Part shown: positions 23,750 to 34,048 of the stretch, piece by piece
How the letters are laid out: the number at the start of each line of letters is the position of its first letter
Numbering within the stretch: the stretch's first letter is position 1
Source: Cloeon dipterum
Lineage: Eukaryota; Arthropoda; Insecta; Ephemeroptera; Baetidae
DNA: 64,000 bases
NCBI RefSeq assembly: GCF_949628265.1
Contig: NC_088787.1
Coordinates: forward strand, 1,850,501-1,914,500
Direction: 5' to 3'
Program-made: the position numbers and the translations under genes
Notes under the pieces: generated by a model
The model's database searches: none
What the model was told of the DNA's origin: nothing
The model's input: the letters and a program-made list of their open reading frames with translations, nothing else

Positions 23750-23925
23750 ATGGCCAAATAAAAATCGATTTTTATTATCGATATTTTTTCTGATGATATT
23801 TATCGATTTTTATCGATGTTTTTTGTGGCTTAACATAGGTTATATAGGACGATATTTTAGCATCGATATTTTTTCAGACGATATATATCGATTTATATCG
23901 ATAGTGAAAAGCATTTGGCGATGAT
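23750..23925. mobile_element. ATCGAT-rich palindromic element, family 2, copy 2
   Basis: It shares its edges and ATCGAT palindromes with 3421-3595. Just upstream (23590-23750) a GC-richer stretch of GCC/ACC codon-like repeats is open for about 100 codons, but has no family match and no splice context, so I leave it unannotated. Confidence 0.6.
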
Positions 23926-24092
23926 TCCATGGAAGGTCCAGCGATAGCCTGCGCCTCGAATCGCAAAGAAAAATATAACAAGTCGGGAAAACTATTTATT
24001 TCCAATTTCAATTAAATAAATACACGAATGATTATGTCATGATTTAATCAACGTTTTACAAAACTCATTGTGGCTTCACAGAGGCATCGATA

Positions 24093-26633
24093 TCATTTTC
24101 TTTGTCGATGGCGGGCTGGGAGCTGGGAAATATCGGCTGCTTGTAGATCAGGAGGAGGGGACCTCGAAATGACGTCATCGTGGTTGTCACGGAAAACGGT
24201 CATTTGATGGCTCTCGTTGGTGTTTAGCGAAAGGAAATATTTTCTTTTCTTTCTCAGAAAAATCAAAATCAACAGGATCACGGTAAATACGTTGCAGCAG
24301 AAAAGAATTGTGCTAAAATTTAAATATTTCTGCAATTTTCCGGTCTGGATGCTTCTATCCTGAACCTCAGTCGTGGCAGTTTCCTCAGTGGGCGTCGAAG
24401 ATTTTGTTAAATTTGGAATGGACGAGGTACCAGGCGTAGTGTGATTCAGTTCTGGGAGTTGCGTGCTTGGGGCGTCGCTTTCTTGAAATATTTTAGTTGT
24501 TGATTGTATTTGAATCGACGTTGAGGTAGTCTCTTCTGCAGGTGATGAAGATTCTGTTGTGGTTGGAATAGACGAGCTGCTGGATCGTTCTGTGCTGGTG
24601 ATAGACGTAGGTTTGGCCTTTGGGGAAATGGCAGTAGTCATTGGAATGGCAGGCGTAACTGAAAGAAGAAGAAATTAATCAACATAATTTTAGCATCAAC
24701 AGATACTCCAATCATAATTAAAACTACGTTAAAAACACAAAAAATAAATATTAAAAGGGCCGATTGTTAGTTTTGTTTCTCTTTTAATAATGAAATCATA
24801 CCTGGAAAGGCCTCGTAAATATACGATTTTGTTCCTACTTCAGCCTTAAAGAGCCGGAATCTTGGCTTCCCATGGATATCAAACACTGTCATCCAAAAAG
24901 TTCCATTTTGGTCTATGGCAAAAGTAAACGGCCAAGTATTAAGTCCTGCGATCTAAAACCAAGAAAGGCCCCAACTTAATTAATAAGAATTTACGACAAG
25001 AAAAGGTTAAATTTTTCACCGTGAAAAAAATTTTAATTTTTCCTGAGCTAGGAAATGTGTTTTAGATTGTATTGAATTGATGCGAATGATTGTTATATCC
25101 ATCACCACAATTATCTGCCACCACGCAGGGTTGTAATATAATCAACTTTCTGACTCTACAAGGAAAAACTAAAACTGCCCCCTCCCAAAACAAATATGAA
25201 CGTATGTGCAAGAAGTGCACATGCGTCACAGCTGGTTTGAGCACTTGCAAAGAGGCCGTCTCTGTACGAAATACCTCTTTGTCACATCCAGCCAGTTCTG
25301 ACGCTGCACTTTTTGGTCGGAAAAACATCCCCTTTAACTAATTTTAACCTCAAAAATCGATTGGTGTGCTCAGAAACTCCGTAAATGGAACGTAGGAGCT
25401 TGCTTTCGACTGAGAACACATTCTTACTGGCTAACAAAATCAAGAAATATTTCCAATAGAATGAACCAATCGCGAAATATTATAGAGTAGGCAAAAATAT
25501 TTAAATTAGTACAAAATTTATAGTCTGTTCTTAAATATTATTTACCTCAAGTAAACGCTGCTCGTGAAATGGCTGGGAAGTGTTCCACGTGGATATGTAG
25601 GTTCCCCAAAATGCGGCGTACATGGTTCCTTGGTTGTCCATCAGCATCCTATATGGCACTCCAGTCCATTTTCCGATTGGTTTCGGATTTGAAGTTCGAG
25701 TTCCGTTGCGAAGTGCGGCGACGGAAATTGAATAGAGTTCATTGGAGTTCCATTTGCTTAAGTAGAGCTGTCTCGGTTCCTGATCCTTTTTAGGGGACAG
25801 GGCAATGGAAGAAACATTGATTCCTTGCAAGTCCACTGTCCAAGAGTGATTTTTTTCCAAACTGAACACGATAATGTATCGTTTCATCTGCTGCGAAATG
25901 TAGACAAAGGTTCCATCGTGCGTTTCGTCAATTACAAAGTCGTGCGTAAAGTCGTTCGTAAAGTTGTTAAAAGAATACCGATGAATTAATTTGGTTTGAT
26001 CGTTGTTGTTCAAGTCGATCGTCCATATTTTGGCAGTGAATATTTGGCTACCGTCTTCGATCACCCACATAGCCTGCCAACGGAATCCACTTCCAGCCCT
26101 TTTGCTATTCCGATTTGGTTGCAGTCTCCATCTCTCTGAAAAGGAGGAATTGTTTTAGACAACAACAAGTAGCATTTTGCAAAACAAAATTTTAAATCAT
26201 ACGTGTCCTGTTTTACCTACTCTCTTTTACTAATCGAAATCTAACGTAAAAACAGTGTAATGTAAACATAATAATTTAAGATGATTTTCTTTGCAGATTC
26301 AGAACAGCTTTCTCTTTAAAATATACAACAAATGGCATTTATTTTTTTACTTACATTCATCTCCCACGAAGGGAAAGGAGTGAGTTTTGGAGGGTCAAGG
26401 GACGCGCTGCTCGTCGGCAAAGACACCAGACTTGCCGGAATAGACCAATATTTATAAAGACTGAGGAAGATCCTTGGTCCGTAGACAGCCATGTATTGAA
26501 CAAATATATCCCCTGGATTGAAATGTCTATTTTTCAAGGCCTCGGATGGCCACTCGTAGACTAGGGTGAAGTTGGCGGCGTTGGTCAGGGATGAAATTCC
26601 GAGCAAGAAAATGGAGATGAAAAACAGAGACAT
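24093..26633 (-). CDS. YL-E: membrane-anchored Yellow/MRJP-family protein, exon 2 frame anomaly
   Basis: Exons 26633-26355 (93 codons, signal MSLFFISIFLLGISS), exon 2 ending at 25546, 24952-24802 and 24658-24093. Exon 4 codes a Ser/Thr/Pro-rich stalk of about 105 residues, a TM helix (NVFTVILLILIFL), basic RKKRK and a 50-residue cytoplasmic tail (NTNESHQMTVFRD, PPPDLQAADIS). With the usual exon 2 acceptor (start 26135) two extra bases (CTATGTGG against CTGTGG) break the frame. If splicing uses the AG just before 26073, the reading continues in phase as A-M-W-V-I-E-D and gives 507 aa. That skips the first conserved Cys; the partner Cys of exon 2 is also absent here (SQIFTAK). Exon 1 lacks about 14 residues after VYEW. 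Type I membrane topology is inferred. Confidence 0.65.
25200..25385. repeat. Dispersed repeat, family 3, copy 1
   Basis: CAGCTGGTTTGAGCACTTGC, the CTGTACGAA word and ATCGATTGGTGTGC recur in the same order at 55142-55370. It lies in the intron between exons 2 and 3 of YL-E. No coding content. Confidence 0.55.
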
Positions 26634-27014
26634 GTTTCTGACCACTTCCAACCCCTGTTCCCAAAGAGCACAAAAATCGGAAACAAAACTTTGAGAAAAT
26701 TCTGGATGGAGTGACGAATGCGACGCGCAATAAGAAATTCGAAAAGAGGATAATTTGATCAAAAACACACGTTGCTTTGTACGCAAAACAACCCTTGAAC
26801 TTTCTGAATTCTTTCAACATAAAGTTGCATAGATTCTTTAATAACTATAGGTTGACTGAATGAAAGAGTTTGATCTTCCGAATGATCTGTAATGTATTTT
26901 GAAATGAAAAAATTACATGAAAGAATAGCTACAGAAACAGGTTTCTAGAATTGAAATTGAACCTTCTTTAAAATTAATTCTTAGAGAAGAAAAATTAATA
27001 AAAATGCTGTATCT

Positions 27015-27525
27015 CGCGACTCACTTGATCTGTAAAAATTGTGAAGTCAAGGCTGCCGAGTTTAACACTATTAGCCGTTGTTAACGCGAGGAAGAATCAC
27101 TCGCAAGTGACTGGAGCAGGGCTTTTATAGTGACAAGTAATAGTCGCCTGATGGAAAACACTATTCCAAAGAGCATATTTGAGAGAACAATATATAGTCT
27201 CACGAAACATTTCAATGAACAAATAAAACATCCTTACACGGTGAAATCCAGTTGGTCGAGGATTAAGTGCTTTATTTTTTATTTTGTTTTGTAACCCAAA
27301 AATGATTACTTTTGTGAAATGAAAAATATTCTGACGTAATTTATAGGTCCAATAAAAGGGATTTAAATAACGTCGTTACCATTTTCCAAGACCCTCAATC
27401 ACCCAACGGTGTCCAGCTCCAATAGTGCTGTTGCCTAGATACTGCTTAAGATTTCTCGCTTGCTGACAAGTATATCGCCTGTTAGAAAATATTTACATTC
27501 CAAAGAGCAAATTTGAGTAAACACT
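27015..27525 (-). promoter_or_regulatory. Leader exon and two upstream modules of YL-E
   Basis: 27015-27125 holds the GTTAACGCGAGGAAGAAT leader and a GTGAGT-type donor at its 3' side. 27145-27195 and 27465-27525 carry the ATTCCAAAGAGCA.ATTTGAG block, the second with full AAATATTTACATTCCAAAGA. Having two copies suggests local duplication. 27526-28290 holds spacer and the 3' flank of YL-F, with V-T-P-stop exon 4 remains near 27955. Confidence 0.5.
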
Positions 27526-28294
27526 ATAATTTATGTTAAATGAATAAATAAATAAATATTCTTACAAGTACCATATCCTGCACATTTTCTACGAACAAAA
27601 ACGCCGCTCCCATTTTCCATGACCCACTTCCAATCCTGATGCTGCTACAATTTTTCACTTGCTACAGCAAATAATACTATATATAATTTGTTCTTACGTC
27701 TTTTCAATAATTTCATGGCATGCATAACATGGAAAATGGTTGGAAACTTTATTTAAATTAAAAATAATTTGAGTCATAACAACTAGGAGAACAATTTAAT
27801 TCATTTTTTTATTCGAAACTCTTTAGCTTCTAAAGCTAAAGCATCGCCTAATTCACTTTCTTCACTGATTGCTTACAGATATTTAAGCTGCTCCTAGAGA
27901 GATATTTGACTTCGAGACTTTTTAGATGTGGTAGTAGTATTTCGAATGGCTATGGCGTAACTGAAACAAAATAAATCAACATATATGGTATTGCATCAGA
28001 CATTCCAACTTTCGTAAAATCAAAGTGAAGTCAACAATCAAAAATTTAGAGCTGCAATACATTCCCACCGCTTTATTGATAAAACCAAATGAGTGCTGTG
28101 GGAGCAGAGATTTTAGCAATTCTTGGATGCGCAATCTCAAGAGATATGGCCAAAGGTATGGTCAGTTGAGATACTCCAAGTACTGACCAGTTATTAAAAA
28201 TATTAATTGATATATTTTTAGTGATTTTTAATAGGGGTTGTTCCCTTTCTAATATTAAAAAGGAAACTTACCTATAGCAAGACCTTGGAGGATT

Positions 28295-29792
28295 TTACTC
28301 ATCGACAGCAACGTTCAAAAGCCTGTATCTCGGATTTTGGGTACCATAATCTACTACTGTCATCCAAATAGTGTCATTTTGGTCCAAGGCAAGAGTAAAT
28401 GGCTAAGAATTAAACAAATCAGCGATCTAAAAACAAGCAAGCACGGTTTCAATGTTTAATTATTTTTGTGAAGAAATTTAATATTGAAATTCAAAGAGGT
28501 TAAATTCTTTAAAAAGTTGAGAAATTGGATTTCACGCAGAAAAGCGATACATTTGTTAGTTATAGTAATATTTGCTGCCACAAATAACTGACTTCCATGT
28601 AATATGTTATTGTAATTTCCATTTCTTTTCACTCCAAGCAAACAAGAGAAATTTCACTTTCGATTAAGGAAATTTCATATTTTTCCCTTAATTTTGATTT
28701 TAAAATATTTTAATATGTTCTTTATGTTGAATTGGCAGATTGCAGTGAGGAACCATATAATCGTTTCAAAAACCCGAGGAAAATTAGAAGGGAATTAATT
28801 ATTCTGTTCCTAAATGAAAGTTTTAATTGGTGACCTACCTCATGAAATCGCTGCACCTGAAATGCTTGGGATGTGTTCCAAGATTTTATGTTGTTACGGA
28901 ACATAAAAGCGGAATACAGAGTCCCGTAGTTGTCCATCAGCATTTTATACGAATTCATTGAAACCCACTTTCCAATTGGTGTCGGATATACAGTTCGAGT
29001 TTTACTTTGAAGTGCGGCAACGGAAATTGAAAACAGTTTATCGGAGTTCCATTTGCTAAGGTAGAGAGTTCCTGGTTCCCCTGTGTTAGGGGAAAGAGCA
29101 ATGGAAACAAAACGTGTTCGTTTCGTTTTCACCTTCCAAGATTCATTGCTTTCCAAACTAAAAACGACAATAAGTGATTTTGCCCACCGCGAGATGTAGG
29201 CAAAGGTTCCGTCGGCTGTTTCGTCGAGCACCAAAAGTCGTGCATGTTATAGCGAAATGAAAACCGGTGAAGAAGTTTGGTTTGATCGTTGTTGATCAAA
29301 TCGATCATCCAAAGTTTGGCTTTGCATTTGTTGCTACCGCTGTCCAGCACCCACAGCCTTCCAACGGAATCCACTTGCAGCCCTGCTGCTACTTCAATTT
29401 TTTTGCACTTCCCCTGCAAATAGTATATAATTATGATTGGACAAAGAAGAGCATTTATTTTTTATACTTACATGAAAATTCATGCCCCACGAAGGGAATG
29501 GAGTGAGCTTCGGAGGTTCAGAGGACGCACTGCTCGTCGGCATCGACACCAGAGTCACCGGAATGCCGTTAGGACTCCGAACGCTGAGGAAGATCCTTAA
29601 ATCGTAGACAGCCATGAAAATAGGATAAATATTTTCTGGTTTGAATGTTCTATTTTTCAAGGTATGTGTCCTATTTTCCTCGGACGGCCACTCGTAGTCC
29701 CACTCGTTCCACTCGAAGACTTGAGTGAAGTTTGCGGCGGTGGCCCGCGATGAAAGGCTGAGCAAGATAACGGTGACGAAAAACGGAGTCAT
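28295..29792 (-). pseudogene. YL-F: broken Yellow/MRJP-family gene
   Basis: Exon 1 (29792-29472, signal MTPFFVTVILLSLSS) and exon 2 (29413-28839) are clear copies of the family. Exon 2 has two extra T in the HDLVLDE codons (near 29232), shifting the frame. Exon 3 (28426-28295) has TAG at 28403-28405 in place of the conserved Trp of the WPFT motif. Both lesions remove the C-terminal half. The rest is well kept (GLQVDSVGRLWVLDSGS, SIALSPN, QSKTRT), so inactivation is recent, or the sequence has errors. It is closest to gene C in exon 1 and in the early exon 3 stop. Confidence 0.8.
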
Positions 29793-29959
29793 GGTTCTGG
29801 TCACTTAATCCCACTGAAGGCAGGAAAACATAAAAGGCAATGGTTTTATTATGAGAAAATTATGTACGGGACGTGCAACCATAAAGTCAAATAGTGTTTC
29901 TTTTTCACTCATACACTTAGAGAAGTAACGAAATAAGCTTAAGTGAATAATTTTTGCTT

Positions 29960-30125
29960 ACCAGGCACTCAAAACTGTGAAGATAAGTCTGCGGAGCCCA
30001 ACACTTTCTCGATGTTAACGCTTGGAAGAATAACTCAAGTTTTACTGGAGCAGCGCTATATATAAGTTCTCGCTTTTATAGTCGCCGAATAGAAAATATT
30101 TACATATAAAAGACCATATTTGTAA
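29960..30125 (-). promoter_or_regulatory. Leader exon and upstream module of YL-F
   Basis: GTTAACGCTTGGAAGAAT near 30014, then a TATATATA stretch near 30056 in TATA-box position, then AGAAAATATTTACAT near 30090. Regulatory parts survive although the coding part is broken. 30126-30900 holds spacer blocks shared with other intergenic stretches and no gene. Confidence 0.5.
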
Positions 30126-31053
30126 AAACAATAATTGAATTCAACTTGTATGTAAAATGCACAAATAAAGCTTTCTTACAATTACAAATTACATCCTACT
30201 GAGTTTTCGTTACGATTGTCCAAGACCCAACTTCCAATCCTGTTTGTATGCCTTTGGATGCTGCTGAATTTTATTGGAAATTTGTTCAAAATAATTTTCA
30301 ATCATGATTTATTGCATGAATAACATGGAAAAAACCGCATATAAAACCGTATATTAAATATTTATTTATATATACACAAAAATTTGCAATGAAAATTTAA
30401 CTACTGTCTTAAAATAATTTGTTAATTTGAGGAAAATGACCGAAAACTATATTTAAATAAAAATTGATTGAATTATGACAGTAAGAAGATCAATTTTATT
30501 CAAAAACCTCATATCATGGCATATTCAGGATTAATTTTTATATCAATTAAGTATTTGGAACTACCTTTAAATAATTTGTCAACTTGAACAACTCGATCAT
30601 GTCGGCTCCTGAATATATTATATGTTTTACTTTAGAACAACTCTCCCTCTATGTCTTTTAGGGAAGAATTTTCTAATTATTTAATATATTTTGCTGCAAA
30701 ATGCCCAGTTTTACAAGAAAAATAGGTGAAACAATTTTAATAAAAATATAGAATTAGAAGATTGAAACACCATATTTATTTCCAGTACACAGAAATACAA
30801 TTCAGAATGATTGGAAATAATTTTTAAAAATTATTGGTTTCAAGTAAAGAGGTGAATTTGTTTAAACTGCAGCAACGCGAGCATCGCTTAATTCACTTTC
30901 TTCACTGATCGCGGTTTGAGAAATTTCGGCTGCTCCTAGTGATTGTAACAAGAGGGCGTGGCAGCGGCCTGGTCGTATTTAGTTCATCCTAAACCATTCC
31001 GTGGGGCTGACACGTCATCGTGGTTGTCACGTAAAACGGATTTTTTGGACTCG

Positions 31054-32911
31054 TTAGAGAGTTTGGTTTTTTATAAGCCTCAATCTTGGTTTCCTTTCTT
31101 TATCAAACACTGTCATCCAAAAAGTTCCATTTTTGTCCAAGGTAAAAGTAAATGGCCAAAAAGAATTGAGTCCAGCGACCTAGAACCAAGCAAAGCACAG
31201 TCAAAGATGATTAAGAATTAATGTGTAAATTTAGTACATATTGAAATTCAGGAAGTTTAAACTCTTTATCAAGTTTGGAATTCGCATTTCACGTCAGATA
31301 GGATAAATTAAGCCAAAGAACATAGTTAAATACGCTGCCAACAAATAACTGCTTCCTCGCCGGATATTAATCTAATTTCCAATTATTGTAATTAGGCAAA
31401 CATAATAAATTTAACCTCCGACTAACGAATTTATCTATTTTCCCCTTCATTTTGATTAAAATAATTTAGATATGGATTCTTTTATTGAATTGGCAGTTTG
31501 GAGCGATATTTTTTTTTATTTAATCATTTTATCGGTCAAATCGCAGAACATTGCAGTGTAAAAAATGAAACGAGGAGCCCGTAATAATCGTTTTAAAGAC
31601 CCGAGGAAAATTGGAACGAAAACAATAATTAGTCTTTACTGAAATATAATTTTAAATTGGTGACTTACCTCGCGAAAGCTCTGCGCCTTAAATGGTTGGG
31701 ATGTATTCCAAGATTGCATGTTGTTCTTGAAGACAAAAGCGGAATACATAGTCCCGTGGTTGTCAATCATCATTCTATATGAATAAGGTGTAATCCACTT
31801 TCCAATTTTTTTTGGTTTTGCAGTTCCAGTTCCGTTGCGGAGAGTGGTGACGGAAATTGAGTATAGTTTCTTGGATCGCTGTTTGCCAAGGTAGAGTTTT
31901 CTCGGTTCCTCCATACTAGGGGAAAGAGCAATGGAAACAACACGTGTTCGTTTCGTTTTCACCTTCCAAGATTCATTGCTTTCCAAACTATACACGACAA
32001 TGTATAGATTACCCCACTGCGAAATGTAGGCAAAGGTTCCGTCGGCTGTTTCGTCGAGCACCAAGTCGTGCATGTCATGGCGAAATGAAAACCGGTGAAT
32101 AAGTTTGGCGTAATCTTTGTTGTTCAGGTCGATCTTCCAAAGTTTGGCTTTGCATTCGGAGCTACCGCTGTCGAGCACCCACAACCTTCCAATGGAATCC
32201 ACTTGCAGCCCTGCTGCTACTTCAATTTTGTTGCAGTTTCCCTGCAAAAAGTTTAATTGGCTTTTTTAAAACAGGGTCAGTCTGAAGGTTTCGGATTTTG
32301 CCGTAAACAATGTCTTTACTGCAACAAAAATTTTAATTCGTGTCCTCTGTTTATCAATTGACGCTCAGGAAATTTTCTTCGATAGTCGATTGCAATTTGC
32401 AATCAACCCCTGGAAATATTTGGCTGATTCGAAAACTTGAGGAACGAGCCACGCCTGGGAAAAATGACAAAGAAAAAAGGAACTCTGGAACACTTAGGAA
32501 TCTCAAAAATTGCGTATAAATTCTTTTTGCAGATTAAGAACGGTTTTCCCAATAAAATGTACAAAGAAAAACATTATTTTTTATACTTACATAATCATGC
32601 GAGTCCCACGATGGAAATGGAGTGAGTTTTGGAGGTGCAGAAGTTGCGCTGCTCGTTGGCAAAGTCACCAGACTCACCGGAATACCGTCAAAATTGCCAA
32701 GGCTGAGGAAGATCCTTTCTCCGTAGACAGCCATGTAATGAGGACAAATTTCCTCTGGTTTGAACGTTCCATCCTTCAATGCCTTTGTCTTGTTCACCTC
32801 TGCCGGCCACTCGTAATCCAATTCATCCCACTCGTAGACTTGAGTGAAGTTGGCTGCGGTGGCCAGGGTTGAAAGGCACAGCAGGAAAATGGTGCACAAA
32901 AACGGAGACAT
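31054..32911 (-). CDS. YL-G: secreted Yellow/MRJP-family protein
   Basis: Exons 32911-32591, 32241-31669 and 31179-31054 (321+573+126 nt) give 339 aa. Signal peptide MSPFLCTIFLLCLSTLATAA. Exon 2 has GNCNKIE and SSECKAK Cys, GLQVDSIGRLWVLDSGS, HDLVLDETADGTFAYISQW, SIALSP and QSWNTSQPF. Exon 3 has SFWPFTFTLDKNGTFWMTVFD, then ends TAA after KNQTL. Straight after the stop (31050-30940) the DNA continues into tail-exon remains (ACGTGACAACCACGATGACG), so exon 3 and the old tail were joined by a deletion. Splice sites are canonical. Probably functional and secreted. Confidence 0.83.
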
Positions 32912-33174
32912 AATTCTCGCCTCTTGCAACTGTTCTCAAAAAACATAAAAATAAAAACGTTACTGTGAAAAAATTCTGAATGGAGCGACGAAAAAGACGT
33001 GCAACCAGAAAGTCGAAAGAAGTTTTATTTTCATGAATACAAAAAGTTGAAACACTAAATAATACTTTTTAATTGGAATATAGCCGGAAACTGAGTACAT
33101 AAGAATTGTAACTGCATGTTCTTCAAAATTAAAGCTTATAAGAGAAGAAATAAGCTAAGTGAAACATATTATAG

Positions 33175-33290
33175 ATTCTCACCAAGCACTCTGCCAAAAT
33201 TGTTAAGATAAAAGTCAGCGGAGCTCAACACTTGCCCGATGTTAACGAGTAGAAAACGAACTCACAAGTGATCCAAAAGGATTTTATTTC
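33175..33290 (-). promoter_or_regulatory. Leader exon of YL-G
   Basis: CCGATGTTAACGAGTAG and ACTCACAAGTGATCC near 33236-33270 correspond to the shared leader; the sense-strand donor is GTGAGA near 33180. The upstream CTTTGGAATG block is only weakly recognisable near 33310. 33291-34048 holds no gene that I can support. Confidence 0.4.
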
Positions 33291-34048
33291 TTCAAGCAGG
33301 AGGTGCTCCGACGGATGGAATACATTGCAGAGTAATTGGGTGAACCATATTTCACCACGCTTTCACAATGAACTAATAAAACATCCTTGCACAATGCAGT
33401 CCAGTTGGTCAAGTGCTTTAGTAAGTGCTTTAAATTTAGAAATTGATTTGTTACACAAAAAGACTAATTGTGCAATGAAAAATATTCAGAAGCAAAGCGG
33501 CGTTAGTTCCAATAAAAGGGATTTAAAAAATGTCGTTACCATATTCCAAGACCCTCAGCCACCCAACGCTGATGTTGCCTTAGATACTGATAAAGATTCT
33601 TCGTTTGTTGCAGCGCATAATCGGAAGAAAAGTTAGTAAAATCTTTTCAATAATTTAAATGTGTTAAGTACTGAATTACCTAGTAATCTCTGTATTAATG
33701 TCACTTGCTAGCCGCATGCATGGCTAATTAAGTATTTGCACTAGGGAGAATAATGAAAGGCAGGTATTCTTTCTCTCACTCTCTGTACTGTACTGTCACT
33801 CTTTATTCTTCTCCCACCTCTCCAAAATGCGCGCCACCTGTCGGTGACTACCTCATCTATTTATTTGAATATAACAAAATGAATGATCATAATGGACAGG
33901 GTCGGAAAATTGAATTTTAACAAATAGGAGAACGAGTTGATTGAAAAACCTCATAAAATAGTATCATTAGAGCAATAATAGGATTAAACCCAATTTAAAA
34001 TATTTGTCAACCTGAGAATAACACGTCGGCTCCTGATTATATAATATA

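Noticed and set aside
23003..23761. Plus-strand open frames at 23003-23299 and 23456-23761
   Set aside because: The first is the inverted copy of the decayed tail exon; the second is a low-complexity Ala/Thr stretch next to a repeat with no match.
25568..26135. Treating YL-E (and YL-H) as simple pseudogenes
   Set aside because: Apart from the shared 2-nt insertion the long exons and anchor tails are clean, and an in-phase alternative acceptor exists in both.
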